64,000 bases of DNA, taken from positions 99,212,043-99,276,042 of the forward strand of contig NC_044981.1 of assembly GCF_008728515.1 (NCBI RefSeq), in the 5' to 3' direction. The notes beneath the pieces are model-generated. The model did no database searches. It was not told the origin of the DNA and saw only the letters and a program-made list of their open reading frames with translations. The DNA comes from Papio anubis (Eukaryota; Chordata; Mammalia; Primates; Cercopithecidae). This document shows positions 36,641 through 47,640 of this stretch, piece after piece. The position numbers were made by a program, and so were the translations under genes. Within the stretch, counting starts at the first letter, position 1, and each line of letters opens with the position of its first letter.

Positions 36641-37643
36641 ATTATACTTACCACCACATCCCTATAGTTTATTGTAGTATGCTTTAAATAAACTGAAAGA
36701 ACAAGCAATAGAGGTGAGAACTAATGAAAAATAGAGGTGAGAATTATAATTTCTGGATAAAAATGTAGAGTAAATATTGGAAGATACATAATTACACATC
36801 ATGAAACTAATATCTAACTTGTATGTTAGTGAAATTACTTTTGATAATTTACACTTTTTTCAACAAAATAGCTTATTTTTCTGGTTATATGAATAACACA
36901 TACACATTATGAAATGGTAAGTAATATATATATCTAAGTACAGGAAAGAGCATGAGTTATCTGATATCTCACATTTGCACTGAGCTAAATGCCATTATTA
37001 TTTTGTGACTCATCTTTCATAAATTTCAGTTGATTCTTTACTTTGGAGATTTTTCCATTAGGAGATAATGTGAAGCACAATAAATATATTGCAAACATAT
37101 AAAAAATACTTAATGTTCCAAAATGATTTACTACATAATTTCTACAGAACATGATTTATTTAATCTCTGGGGATCTAAAACTACATTTTTTTATTGGATA
37201 TGATGAAAGAAGGGTTTTATTTTGTCTTGTGTTATACAAAACAAGTTCTTATTAACAAGCAGTATAAACTGGATAATTTGTGCAAAAGGGAATTTGTTGG
37301 AAAAATATTTGGGGCAGAGAGGTGCCCCAAGACACTGAATTGACAGAAAACTGGAGGATCAGGCTTGGAACTAAGCAGGACTGGGCATCTAAGACACACA
37401 TAGGCATTAAGGATCCCAGTAAGTGTCTCCCTGTCTGAAAGTCTAAAGGGGAGGCTGGAGGAAGGGGAGGGGGACAATTGCCAACCAATCATTCTCAGAC
37501 TTGCAGCAACTGCTTGAGATCCAAATACCTGGAAAAGAGCTCTTGATTAATCTTCCATGATGGAAGATGGTCTGTTGAATTTCCATCCTAGAAAGACTAC
37601 ACACAGTAAGGAATAGTTATTTACCCACTAGGAAATGAGAAGC
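36641..37643. other. Unassigned DNA
   Basis: No gene recognised. 37230-37500 has overlapping 78- and 86-codon minus frames through a purine-rich stretch ('ggaggaaggggagggggaca'); I see no domain in them. Confidence 0.4.
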
Positions 37644-38147
37644 TGTGTCCAGAATTTATTCCTTCTGGTAGAATTCCTTCTTGGTCTCACTTCAAGAATG
37701 AAGCTGCAGACCTCATGGTGAGTGTTACAGCTCTTAAAAGTGATGCGCCTGGAGTTTGTTCCTCCCGGTGGGTTCGTGGTCTTGCTGACTTCAGGAGTGA
37801 AGTGGCAGACCCTCGCGGTGAGTGTTAAAGCTCTTAAAGGTGGTGCAGACCCAAAGGGTGAGCAGCAGCAAGATTTATTATGAAGAGCCAAAGAACAAAT
37901 CTTCCACAGTGCCGAAGGGGACCCAAGCAGGTTTCCGGTTCTGGCTCAGGTGGTCAGCTTTTATTCCCTTATTTGGTCCCGCCCATGTCCTGCTAATTGG
38001 TCCATTTTACAGAGTGCTGATTGGTGCATTTACAATCTTTGAGCTAGACACAGAGCACTGATTGGTGCATCTACAGTCCTCTAGCTAGACAGAAAAGTTC
38101 TGCAAGTCCCCACTCAACCCAGGAAGTCTAGCTGGCTTCACCTCTCA
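37644..38147 (-). mobile_element. LTR12 (ERV9 LTR), antisense
   Basis: The + strand is the reverse complement of an ERV9 LTR. The right end 'gctggcttcacctctca' is the complement of the LTR12 start. Two tandem units of about 80 bp occur at 37659-37840 ('gtgggttcgtggtcttgctg', 'cggtgagtgttaaagctctt'). Then come 'agcagcaagatttattatga' and a run of short U3 subrepeats with 'ctgattggtgcat'. ERV9 LTRs are known enhancers/promoters. This copy is a solo LTR and lacks a clear target duplication. Confidence 0.9.
37996..38065 (-). promoter_or_regulatory. Three CCAAT boxes in LTR12 U3
   Basis: 'attgg' occurs at 37996-38000, 38020-38024 and 38061-38065 on +, i.e. CCAAT on the LTR's coding strand, at the subrepeat spacing of LTR12. 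CCAAT arrays binding NF-Y are established for ERV9 LTRs; activity of this copy is inferred only. Confidence 0.6.
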
Positions 38148-39480
38148 ATACAATCAGGAAGAGATAATGGATTCTGCACAACTAAAAAATGTCAAATCAC
38201 CTTAATAATGCCCAACAAATATTTGTTTTCTGTATATCCTTTTGTGACTTCATAAGAAATCATGCATTTAATAATTTTGATAACATTGGATTTTAACAAA
38301 AATGACATGACACTCATATTTTTGTTTAGTAAAAAATAAAAAATTCTAGACACAAAATGTAAAACAATTTTTATGAAACTCAGCCCAAGTCTAAGAGTAT
38401 GAATACCAACTTTATTTCATGCGAGGGCCTAGCTCAGAAAGTTTCTCAACTCTTGGTTACGCTCATTTTTGCTTTCTTAGTCACTTAATTCTCTGCCTTG
38501 CTCTATTATCAAGTGTTTAAATACTCCTTAACCCTCCTGTTCCTATTGAATCTTCACTTTCCTATGCTTTATTTGAATTATTTGTTTTCTGCAAAGGTCA
38601 TAGTTTACTAATTGTTTTTGAGTTTCAGTCTCTATATGTCTCCTAACTGTCAAGACAAAAAGACACCTGAATAAAACAATGACAAAAACAATAAAAATTA
38701 TTTTGGAAGGTAACTGAGGAATATTTATCCTTGATAAATCCTCCCAAATATAAATGCTACTTTTTTAAAAAAAGACTCTATTGTACGATTTAAATCCCCC
38801 TAGGTCATGACTCAATTTTTCTCTAAGACCTTTCCCTCATAGAATTTTCTGAAAGGTGGAGCTAACTGTAGAAAGCTCTACCCTTCATCCAAATGTTTAT
38901 TTCAAATAAGCTCCTCTCTGAAAAAGAGAGAGAATACACTTTCTCTTTGTTCCAAAAAAAAAAAAAAAGTCTGCTTTCCTCCACAGTTATCTACTTTCCT
39001 TGAGCATTCAGGTATAGACCATGCCAGTGCCCAGCAAATTCTTATAAACAAAAATCTCACCAAAGTTCTCTGGTTTTTCCCTGAATATTAGGATTCCCCC
39101 AGTGTGTGCCACTAACACAGATGAATTGAGCCCCGGAAATCCACGACTTAGTAACACACATGCCTCCCCTTCTAAGTGCTACAGAATTTCTCTTTTGATG
39201 GAATCTCTCATACCTTAAAGGAATTATAAAATGTTATTAAATGTTTATTTATCTCCTCTGATTCAAGCAGAGAAAGACATTGATGACATTAAAGCTGGCC
39301 TCAGAAGTATCTAGCAGAAATATTCGCTTCTGTGGATATACCTTTATTTTTAAACCCTGTATTGGGAAGAGATGTTGGAGCAGGAGTTTAATATCTATCC
39401 TACTATCTGTGGAGATGAGATTTTGAAACTAGTCTCATACAGAAACATTGTGATTATTATACCTTGCCTGGGCTTAAACT
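38148..39480. other. Unassigned DNA
   Basis: No element or gene recognised; an A15-like tract lies at about 38955-38969. Confidence 0.45.
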
Positions 39481-39540
39481 GACACAGACACAGACACATC
39501 GAACACACAAACACATACACATACACACACATACACAAAC
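39481..39540 (+). repeat. Degenerate CA-rich simple repeat
   Basis: Interrupted ACAC/ACAG/ACAT units over about 60 bp. Confidence 0.85.
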
Positions 39541-39783
39541 GCTATCAGGAATAGACATAGGAGTCAAACATATGGAGATCCAAATAACAGCTTTATTATT
39601 TATAAAGCTGAGTTGGAGAACACCGTAGCTGTGTTCAAAAGCAGACTTACTAACATGCTGTGTATAAATCTAGACCTTAGGACACCATATCCAAGAGAGT
39701 TCAAAAGATAGATCATATACATTTGTGAAATTATTCAATGCTTCATCCCCACTAGCCCTGATATTGTAGCCTTGCTACTAAAT

Positions 39784-39912
39784 GCTGCCTGTCATTAAGC
39801 AGCATGAACATCAACTTCCGACCCCAACCAAGACCTACTGAATCAGAGCCTGTGTGTCAGCAAAGTCCATGGGGGATACGAATATACATTGAAGTGCGAG
39901 AAGTGCTGCTCC
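39784..39912 (-). mobile_element. MER5A-like hAT fragment
   Basis: Reverse complement of MER5A: 'gaccccaaccaagacctact', 'gaatcagagcctgtg', ending at 'gcgagaagtgctg', the complement of the terminal 'cagtggttctcaaac'. Non-autonomous hAT-Charlie element. Confidence 0.65.
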
Positions 39913-40149
39913 AGATGGTGAGAGATGGGCTTCCAGTGTTTCCCAAATATTCTCAGGACCCTTCCTTAGAGATTCTGAAACAGCAAGATGGATCTTGAAA
40001 ATTTGCATTTTAAAAACCACTCCAGATCGTTGTTATTATCTTTGGAGTTTGGAAAGAATAAATCAGTGCTTCCAAAATGTTAATGGTATATGAACCACCT
40101 AAGGGTTTCGTTAAAAAGTAGGTCCTGATTCAATAGGTCTAGGATCAGC

Positions 40150-40166
40150 CCTGAAATTCTGATTTC
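40150..40166 (+). repeat. 17-bp target duplication, left
   Basis: 'cctgaaattctgatttc', matching 'gctgagattctgatttc' at 40294-40310 with two differences. Confidence 0.85.
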
Positions 40167-40293
40167 TTCTTTTCCTGTAATTGCAGTCTCAACATGTTGC
40201 ACAGGCTGGTCTCGAACTCATGGGCTCAAGTGATTCTTCTGCCTCAGTCTCCTCAGTTGTTGGGATTGCAGGCGTGAGCCACCATCCCAGCAC
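40167..40293 (-). mobile_element. Free left Alu monomer (FLAM), antisense
   Basis: 127 bp holding only the left half of Alu: T-rich tail, 'gttgcacaggctggtctcga', 'gggctcaagtgattcttctg', 'gattgcaggcgtgagccac'. There is no right arm, and clear target duplications lie directly outside, so it was inserted as a monomer. FLAMs are the ancestors of dimeric Alu. Confidence 0.85.
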
Positions 40294-40310
40294 GCTGAGA
40301 TTCTGATTTC
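40294..40310 (+). repeat. 17-bp target duplication, right
   Basis: Partner of 40150-40166. Confidence 0.85.
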
Positions 40311-40375
40311 CAAGAAACTTAGAGATGATGGTATTGATGCTCATCCACAAACTGTGTTTGACAGGTGGGGATATT

Positions 40376-41171
40376 CACCACTATACTAACGAGGAAGACA
40401 AATCACATTTTACATAGAGTCATGCTTCCTCCCTAGTAGCAGGAGCCCAGCAAACCTTTTGTATAGATTGTGGGCAAGCCCAAGAGAGCTAGGGACAAGG
40501 TAGAACCACACAGGCCCAGCAAAACATCCTCTAATGAATACATGCTTCACTTCTCCTCTGCAAATGAACAGGTCAACAGGGCTCGGGAGAGGGGCAGAAC
40601 TTATCTTCCCAACACTGTTACACTTGGGGAATGAAATGGAAACACTTTAGAAATATAAGGCTTAGGAGAACAGGGTTCTCAACTCACAGGCCCAACAATT
40701 CACTGATGTTACTGGTCTCTCAGGGGAGGAGGCAGACAGTGAGATAGGCACCCTGAAGGCCACCTCCAGCACCAACCACTGCCCTGTTATATGCCCTGGC
40801 ACTGCTGGTGAGCATTGCCCTTTGCCTCAACATGCTTCTGGACCCAGACTAGAGCAGTTCATGAATCAAATCGGTCCAACCACATGTGAGGCTCAGCCTC
40901 CTCCCCAACCTATTTTCCATCTTAAGTTAGACTCAGTCACTTTGCAAACACAGCTCACCCAAGATAATGTATTGAGTCTATATATTATTGTAAAGACACA
41001 ATAGTAATAATATCCAAAAATACAATAATAGTAATAGCAGTATGTCCCAAATTTCAATATTAACCTTCCATCCCTTAATTTTTAGGGGAAAATTAAAATC
41101 CAAAGATTAAATCACTTTTCGTCATAAAGATCAAAGTAAATTCTGAATTACAAAGTTAACATTAAAGATAA
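40376..41171. other. Unassigned DNA
   Basis: Somewhat GC-richer at 40430-40940 than its surroundings. No gene or family recognised. Confidence 0.4.
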
Positions 41172-41181
41172 AGGAATTTCC

Positions 41182-41510
41182 AGCCAGACGTGGCGGCTCA
41201 TGCCTATAATCCCAGCACTTTGGGAGGCCAAGGAAGACAGATCACCTGAGGTCAGGAATTCGAGACCAGCCTGGCCAAGATGGTGAAACCCCGTCTCTAC
41301 TAAAAATACAAAAATTAGCCGGGCGTGGAGGCATGCACCTGTAATTGCAGCTACGGGGGAGGCTGAGGTAGGAGAATTGTTTGAACCCAGGAGGCAGAGG
41401 TTGCAGTGAGTCGAGATCACACCGCTGCACTCCAGCCTGGGCAACAGAGTGAGACTCAGTCTCAAAAATAAATAAATAAATAAATAAATATAAATACATA
41501 AATATAAAAA
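41182..41510 (+). mobile_element. AluS-like, full length
   Basis: Complete dimer with 'cacctgaggtcaggaattcg' and 'aattagccgggcgtgg'. The tail is a (TAAA)n run to about 41510. Flanks 'aggaatttcc' and 'agcaattttcc' suggest a target duplication. Open frames of 122 and 166 codons on the other strand are antisense Alu. Confidence 0.93.
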
Positions 41511-41534
41511 TAAAAGAAGCAATTTTCCCCAAAT

Positions 41535-41663
41535 TCTCGAGCCCCACCACTTTAGACCCACTGAATCGAAACCTCTGAGGACTGAGCCAGAAAATTTGCA
41601 TTTTGAACAAGTCTCATGAGGATGGTGATATTTTGGGCTGGGAACCACACTAGAAACACTGCA
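41535..41663 (-). mobile_element. MER5A-like hAT fragment
   Basis: Reverse complement of MER5A: 'gccccaccactttagaccca', 'ctgaatcgaaacctctga', 'gaaaatttgcattttgaaca', 'gctgggaaccacactagaaa'. Third MER5A-like piece within 2 kb. Confidence 0.55.
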
Positions 41664-41680
41664 TTAGCGGGCACCAAAAT

Positions 41681-41714
41681 GGTTTACCTAACAATGGTTA
41701 GGTTTACCTAACAA
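41681..41714 (+). repeat. 20-bp tandem duplication
   Basis: 'ggtttacctaacaatggtta' followed at once by 'ggtttacctaacaa'. The junction also holds the palindrome CTAAC-aatg-GTTAG. Confidence 0.9.
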
Positions 41715-42556
41715 AACTTGAGAGCCTTTCTTTTAAAGCAAAACAAACAAAAGCAGAAGCTATGCTTTTAGTGACAAGAGGCTTTACTGGAACTAAGAGC
41801 TTTCCCTTTCTTAATGACCTAATTCCTCCCTCCACCATGCTGCTTCCGTCAGTCAGCAGCAAAGCGCCATTCATGGCACCTAGGCCTGTGCTGAACGAAA
41901 AATCCATCACCAGTGAACAATGGCTTTCACTTCTGTAACTGGAAAAAGTTGATATAAATCAAATGCATTAAACTTTTCAGTTTATTTGCTAAGTGAATGC
42001 TTGGGTCCATTTCAAAAGGTTATCTAGTTCATGCACCTTCTTCTGGGTTTTATAGATGCTAATAAATCAGACTTCTATTCAGATATATGATTTGAAATCA
42101 AATGGGAAACAATAGTTTTAATACTGATGTGACAAAGCTGGAATAGAAAATGCAACCTAGATTCACAGGGAAAATAGGATTTCTAACACACACACACACA
42201 CCCCTCTTCCCAAATCCACTGGAGGTAGAATCTTCCTCATATCTGTTAAGCATCAAGAACTAGAACAAAAAAAGCTATGCTCCTACCCTGCCTCTACATG
42301 GCCCTGAACCATTCCCCTAGGGTCACTGATTAGAGCCCATCAGAACAGGAGCAAAAGAAGGTTACTGCCTTGTACATGTGGATAAATGGGAGAGCAGTGC
42401 CTTTCTCTCAGTATCAGTTAAATGAGCAAATTATGTGTTTGCCCAAGAGAAGAGTAAAGAAGTCAGATTACTTTCTCAATATCTCCTCTTCTCCTGAGAA
42501 AGTTAGTGAAAATTCTTTCATGGAAATAGGAGGAAAGAGTAGAAGAGTTCTAACAC
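41715..42556. other. Unassigned DNA
   Basis: Nothing recognised apart from a short (CA)n at 42185-42201. Confidence 0.45.
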
Positions 42557-42557
42557 G

Positions 42558-42588
<31 letters not shown>

Positions 42589-42866
42589 CCCGGAGCCTCA
42601 CTCTGTCGCCCAGGCTGGAGTGCAGTGGCACAATCTTGGCTCACTGCAACCTCCACCTCCTGGGTTCAAGCGATTCTTCTGCCTCAGCTTCCCTAGTAGC
42701 TGGGACTACAGACTCGCGCCACCACACCCAGCTAATTTGTGTACTTTTAGTAGAGATGGGTTTTCACCATGTCGGCCAGGCTGGTCTTGATCTCTTGACG
42801 TCGTGATCCACCTGCCTCGACTTCCCAAAGTGCTGGGATTACAGGCCCGAGCTACCGCACCCAGCC
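42557..42866 (-). mobile_element. AluY-like, antisense, full length
   Basis: Starts with a T tract of about 28 bases, then 'ctctgtcgcccaggctggag' through 'gctaccgcacccagcc'. The 'gacgtcgtgatccacc' box is Y-type. The 7-bp 'ctaacac' on both sides (42550-42556 and 42867-42873) is the target duplication. Confidence 0.93.
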
Positions 42867-42873
42867 CTAACAC

Positions 42874-43390
42874 TACTTAAGAAGCAAGAGAGGGTTAGAG
42901 GGATATGTGTATTTTTAAACCGGAGCAGCAATTAGTCCCCTTAGTTTGATCACATTTTAGAGACTCATATTTTGTTAATTGAACCCTAAAACAAAGACAT
43001 AGGGTTTATTTATCTGTGTTGAAAAAAAGTAAGGCTTTATTATAATCTTAATGAGCCAGTCTTTGGTCCATAAGCCCTCTTAAGCTCAGTTTGTAGCCAC
43101 CCAGCAATGCCACATGTTAGAGCGGGAGAGTTAGCCATCACTGAGCCAAACATGACCCATTCTTCATTCTTGGACATAATTGATTCAACATTTGGTGTCT
43201 TGTTCAAGCTGAACGAAGTTTGCTTCCCATAAAAACTGAAAATTAAAACTTGATAGCAGACTTAATCTGGTTCTAATCTTCAAAGGGAGGTGCTAGTCAC
43301 CATATTACAACAGGAATATCTGATCTGTATTGAGAAAGAATAAAGTAGACACAGAGATGAGTAGATGGAGAAGGCATTCCAGGTCTTTAT
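42874..43390. other. Unassigned DNA
   Basis: No gene recognised. May include ERV-related sequence next to the LTR that follows. Confidence 0.35.
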
Positions 43391-44110
43391 CTAATGTCAA
43401 CTGAAGAATCACAAGGTTCATCAATTTGAAATGGAAAGCTTTATTTCTCATAAAGGGTTGCAACCTGCAGTCTGGCCATTTCATAGGCTGAGAATCATAG
43501 CTCTGGCAGAACTCGAGATTAAACACCTGAGGGAAGGGGTAAACGGAATGAGAATTTATGCTGAGCATGGTGGCCAAATATACATATTTAATAGGTTATA
43601 AGGGAAATGAATATTTATAAAGGGAGAAACATGCACACATACAACTGAGATTCATGCCCTTTCATGGGTGGCATGTTCAAAGAATGGCAGCGTTAGCATA
43701 ATCTAAGGGCAGAGTTTGGGTCAGTCTAATGCTGAAAGGTGAAGCAGAGGACATGAAAACCCTCAGTGCGCAACTCTGCATCCTCCACAGACTGGCCAGA
43801 AGCACTCTGTTGTTGGTGATCTCTTATCGGGAAGGAACACTGGTCAGTTGCTCTATGGAGGCAAAAACGAGGTGCAGCAGTCTGGCAGTTGGCTGAAATC
43901 AGCGGTAGAGTGAGTCTTTCGAAAGGACTGTGTTTTTAACCTTAGGCAAGAAAGTGTGATGGCAGTGAGCAAGGGAGAAAGTATGATGAGGTGTGTTAAC
44001 CTCCTGACCTGTGACCTGTGAGGCTGGGAATTCAGTCTTAACGTTTCTCTGGTGTCCCTTGGCCAAGAGAGGGTTTATGCAGTCAGTTAGGAGACTTCAG
44101 ATTTTATTTT
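43391..44110 (-). mobile_element. Probable ERV LTR, antisense, family not assigned
   Basis: Blocks 'gctttatttctcataaaggg' (complement carries the AATAAA signal), 'aacctgcagtctggccattt', 'atcagcggtagagtgagtct', 'ctcctgacctgtgacctgtg' and 'gtgtcccttggccaagagag' belong to a dispersed LTR type I recognise but cannot name. Ends not resolved. Confidence 0.5.
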
Positions 44111-44509
44111 TATTTCTCACTAATTTTTTTCTGAGATCTGGGTGCATCCTTGCTCTTGGTTTTCATGTAACACCTATGACATTTACCTTAAATAAGCCAG
44201 TTTCTCGTACTTGAAATAATAAGGACCTCCCCTAATGCACCTACTTCCAAATGCTTCCGCCTCTGCATCCTCCTGTTTCCCAAGCACATGTGCATAAGCT
44301 GCTTGATATCCCTATGTGATTATGATGTCTCCCTCCCTTACTGTCACTCTATGGCTTCTGGTTCATGATTTGTTTCTTTTTAAAATAAGGCAGAGGTTAT
44401 AATAATTTCTTAAAGGATTTATTTTTTCATTGTAATTCTTTTTAAGGCAATACATAATGCAGAAAAAACGTTAGACAAAAATACTTGATATTTTATTCTG
44501 TTCAATTCA
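44111..44509. other. Unassigned DNA
   Basis: Nothing recognised. Confidence 0.4.
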
Positions 44510-45165
44510 GCCAGCTCTCATATAGTATATGAAAAATAGGCTCAGTTCTAGAAATTGGAAAGATAAAAAGGAAATTGCAATTGAATTGTTAGGACAAGTT
44601 AGGCAAACTAACAAGCATAGTACAACAGAATGAATATTATAAATAAACTTTGAATACAACACTATCACAAGGTAGAAAAGAGAATGCCGAATTCTACTTT
44701 GAGAGACTGAATAAGACATCACTGAGGAGGTTAAATTTGTGCTAGGGCTTAAAGTGGAGGTAATTGTATAAATACAGTTACAAATCATGGAAAGTGCATA
44801 CTCATTAAAGAAATGCTGGCTGCACTTAATGCTAAATAGTTGGACTGAAGCCAACTTGTTAAAGTCCCTAGTAGGGTGATGATTTCATATTCCTGAGGCA
44901 AGGAGAAGGCATTAAAGGTTCTAAAAGACAGGAATAATACCATCATACCTAGGTTTTAGAAAAATAACTCCCAGAGGAATGTGAAATGTGATTATTTATG
45001 TGTGCTATTCAGAGAAGTGACTTTAGTTAAAAGGCTTTTGCAGTAATCATGGTAAGAGATAAGTCTCATCTAAGTTTAGAGGGATTAAGGTGAAAGATGG
45101 ATCAAGGAACATTTTGGAGGTTGAATTGGGAGACTTATTTATAAGAGTCACTGACTAGAAAGGCA
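44510..45165 (-). mobile_element. L2 LINE fragment
   Basis: Reverse-complement L2 over about 650 bp. Markers in order: 'actgaggaggttaaatttgt' (L2: ctgaggaggtgacatttg), 'aaaataactcccagaggaat', 'ggcttttgcagtaatcatgg' (L2: ggctattgcagtaatccagg) and 'acattttggaggttgaattg' (L2: atattttggaggtagaatc). The last two lie opposite the C-terminal part of L2 ORF2. Confidence 0.75.
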
Positions 45166-45290
45166 TTGATGTCTAGAGGAAGAGAGGGCTCAAAAAATAT
45201 ATAGAGGTATCATCAGAACAAACAAGGTCACATTCCCCCATATGAAGGCATGTTTTTAGCAGATCTGCCACTCTTAGCAGTATAAAGACG

Positions 45291-45385
45291 TCGATAGAAA
45301 CAGACATAGAGATAGAGAAATAGATGGTATGCATACAAATGTAGATACAGATATAGACATAGAGAAAGAAAAAGATATAGTTGTT
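45291..45385 (+). repeat. Imperfect TAGA-rich simple repeat
   Basis: Scattered 'atagaga', 'acatag' and 'atagat' units; purine-rich and degenerate. Confidence 0.6.
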
Positions 45386-45544
45386 ATTGCATAACACTTT
45401 GATAAAGCACTGAAAATTTCTGCAAATGGCTTAGGTGCCAACATTTTTCACCAACTGCAGAAATTCTACCTGAACTTAAGCAATTCATTACTGTAACTAG
45501 ACTTAATATGTATCTGCTTGGAAGCATAGCTATAATGCAAGGTA

Positions 45545-45722
45545 GTGGGTAAAATAAATATATATATAAGAATATATATGTATACATATATAAATAATAT
45601 ACAAATATATGAGTATATATGTATGAATAAATATATAAAAATAATATATATAAGAATATATATGATAAATAAAAATATATATTTGTCTATATATAGGGAA
45701 ATATATATATACACGTATGGAT
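45545..45722 (+). repeat. AT-rich (TATA/AATA) low-complexity tract
   Basis: About 180 bp of alternating TA, AATA and TATG units almost without C or G. Long open frames on the minus strand here reflect composition only. Confidence 0.9.
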
Positions 45723-46594
45723 AATATCTTGTAAACAATCTAATAGAAATACAGGCTTTTGTTAGTTGAAATTATTTTACTTGGAACACTTAGATCTCAA
45801 AATACTACAAACATAAAGTGAAAGGCTTAACTTTCCTACTGAGTCATTTAATAGCCATAGTACCTGTGATTACTGAAATGTTACCTCTGAAGTTTTCATA
45901 AGGAAAAGCAGTCATATATTTTCTCAACATATTTAAGGCAAGTGGAAAAATAAAAATATATGGAAATTATATTGTATAGTAAACACACTGTTCATCAGAG
46001 CAAATTTACAGACTATTGTTAATCTGTGGCATTTATGCTGATTTCCCCTTCATTAATATTAATGAAGCAAACTGTCTCTTCTGTGTAGGAGGCAAACACA
46101 GAATAAGTCATATTTTCTGACCTTGAAAGTACCAGACAAGTTTGGTAAGTCTCCTAGGAGTGTCAGTACAGGCCTTATGCTCTTCTGCTGTTTAAGATTA
46201 ATCGTATCATGTGATTTCCTCAAAGTAGCATTATAAAAAGGAAACACTGCATTTTTGTATTTCTGTTTTATACAGAGGGCAAAAATTCCTCATATCCCCA
46301 TGAATAAATAGTTTATCTTCTTCATGTGGTATTTTAACTACAGAGAAATTTGATTTTTTATCTAATACAACTAATATAAAATGTTATGAAATCTAAGATT
46401 GTACTTTGGTATTCAGAAGAACTGGAGTTAGAACCCTGTGTAACTTAGTTGGTTTTTGAAAGTTTCTGTGCAGCAGCTGTAATCAAAGAAGGGTTGATTT
46501 GAGAACTAAATTTTAAAAGTGTGTGTCAGACCAGTATAGAAGAATGATGTTGGACCAGTTACATAACCTGTTGAGATCTGAAATTTATTGATAT
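45723..46594. other. Unassigned DNA
   Basis: Nothing recognised. Confidence 0.45.
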
Positions 46595-46898
46595 ATTCAA
46601 CTACATTTATTGAGTGCCCATTATGTGTAGACCATGGTGCTAAGCTCAGAGAACACAGTGATGTATCACAATGTTTACTGTTATTGAGGGAGACAGTCAA
46701 TGTAAGAGTCAATTACAATGTAGCTTACTAAATACCAGTATAAGATAAATAATGGGTACTGTAGGAAAACACTTAACTGTACTGGAGAGGTGGAAGACAG
46801 GAAATGTCTCCTAGAACTGAACAGGTGATATGTAGAAGTTAGCTACATGAGGAAAGGACAGAAACCAACAATAGTGTTGGCAGAGGAAGAACTTTCAT

Positions 46899-46914
46899 AA
46901 AAGCCTAGAGGTTC
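46899..46914 (+). repeat. 16-bp target duplication, left
   Basis: 'aaaagcctagaggttc', repeated at 47232-47247 as 'aaaagccaagaggttc'. Confidence 0.92.
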
Positions 46915-47231
46915 AAGCCGGGCGCGCTGGCTCATGCTTGTAAACCCAACACTTTGGGAGGCTCGCTCAGGAGGGCGAATCATGAGGTCTGGAGATTGAG
47001 ACCATCCTGGCTAACATGGTGAAACCCCATCTCTACTAAAAATACAAAAAAATTAGCCGGGCGTGGTGCCGGGTGCCTGTAGTCCCAGCTACTTTGGAGG
47101 CTGAGGCAGGAGAATGGTGTGAACCCAGGAGGTGGAGCTTGCAGAGAGCCAAGATCGCACCACTGCACTCCAGTCTGGGTGACAGAGCAAGACTCCATCT
47201 CAAAAAACAAACAAACAAACAAACAAACAAA
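46915..47231 (+). mobile_element. AluY-like, full length
   Basis: Complete dimer from 'aagccgggcgcgctggctca' to a (CAAA)n tail. Y-type 'gagaccatcctggctaacat' and 'agaatggtgtgaaccc'. A patch 'gaggctcgctcaggagggcg' differs from consensus. Bounded by a 16-bp target duplication. Confidence 0.95.
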
Positions 47232-47247
47232 AAAAGCCAAGAGGTTC
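47232..47247 (+). repeat. 16-bp target duplication, right
   Basis: Partner of 46899-46914. Confidence 0.92.
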
Positions 47248-47640
47248 TTCCCTCCTGAGAAGGACATGATAGAGGAAATGGGGATAAAATTGGGTTATTT
47301 TGGCTGGAGGAGTTTGTGTGACAAGGGGAATAGTAAGAGAAGAGGAGGGAAGTAGAAAGGACCAGATCAGAAGGGCCTTCTGAAACCTGTATAGAGGTTG
47401 AAACTTCATCTTAAGGCAAGAAGAGTCATAAAATTGTTTACATGAGAAAGTCACATCATTGGATATGAGAAAGTTTGAGGAAGTTGAAGATAATTGCCAA
47501 AGGTCACTGAAGTGAGAGATGGTGGTACTGGATCCAAAAGAAGAAAATGAAGATAGAAGACAGCTAAAGTTATGAGAAAAGGGAAGATTTAAGCACCAGA
47601 AGATTGACATTGAAAGCCAAGTGTACAGAGTGAAACAGGG

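Larger units (their letters stand above)
40060..40375 (+). mobile_element. MER5A-like hAT element split by an Alu monomer
   Basis: Sense MER5A: 'cagtgcttccaaaatgttaa', 'atgaaccacctaagggttt', 'ctgattcaataggtctagga', then after the insertion 'tgatggtattgatgctcatc' and 'caaactgtgtttgacag', equivalent to 'cacactttgagaaccactg'. Confidence 0.7.
46595..47640 (-). mobile_element. L2 LINE fragment split by AluY
   Basis: Reverse-complement L2: 'tcaactacatttattgagtg', 'ccatggtgctaagctcagag', then, past the Alu, 'gaccagatcagaagggcctt' (L2: gccagatcatgtagggcctt) and 'tttacatgagaaagtcacat'. The AluY at 46915-47231 interrupts it. Confidence 0.8.

Noticed and set aside
37659..38100. Tandem units as a novel satellite or array
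   Set aside because: These are the known internal subrepeats of ERV9 LTR12.
41148..41648. 166-codon open frame on - strand
   Set aside because: It reads the antisense of an AluS and its flanks, with the usual antisense-Alu peptide pattern.
47200..47610. 136-codon open frame on - strand
   Set aside because: Starts in the AluY tail and continues through a decayed L2; no domain.
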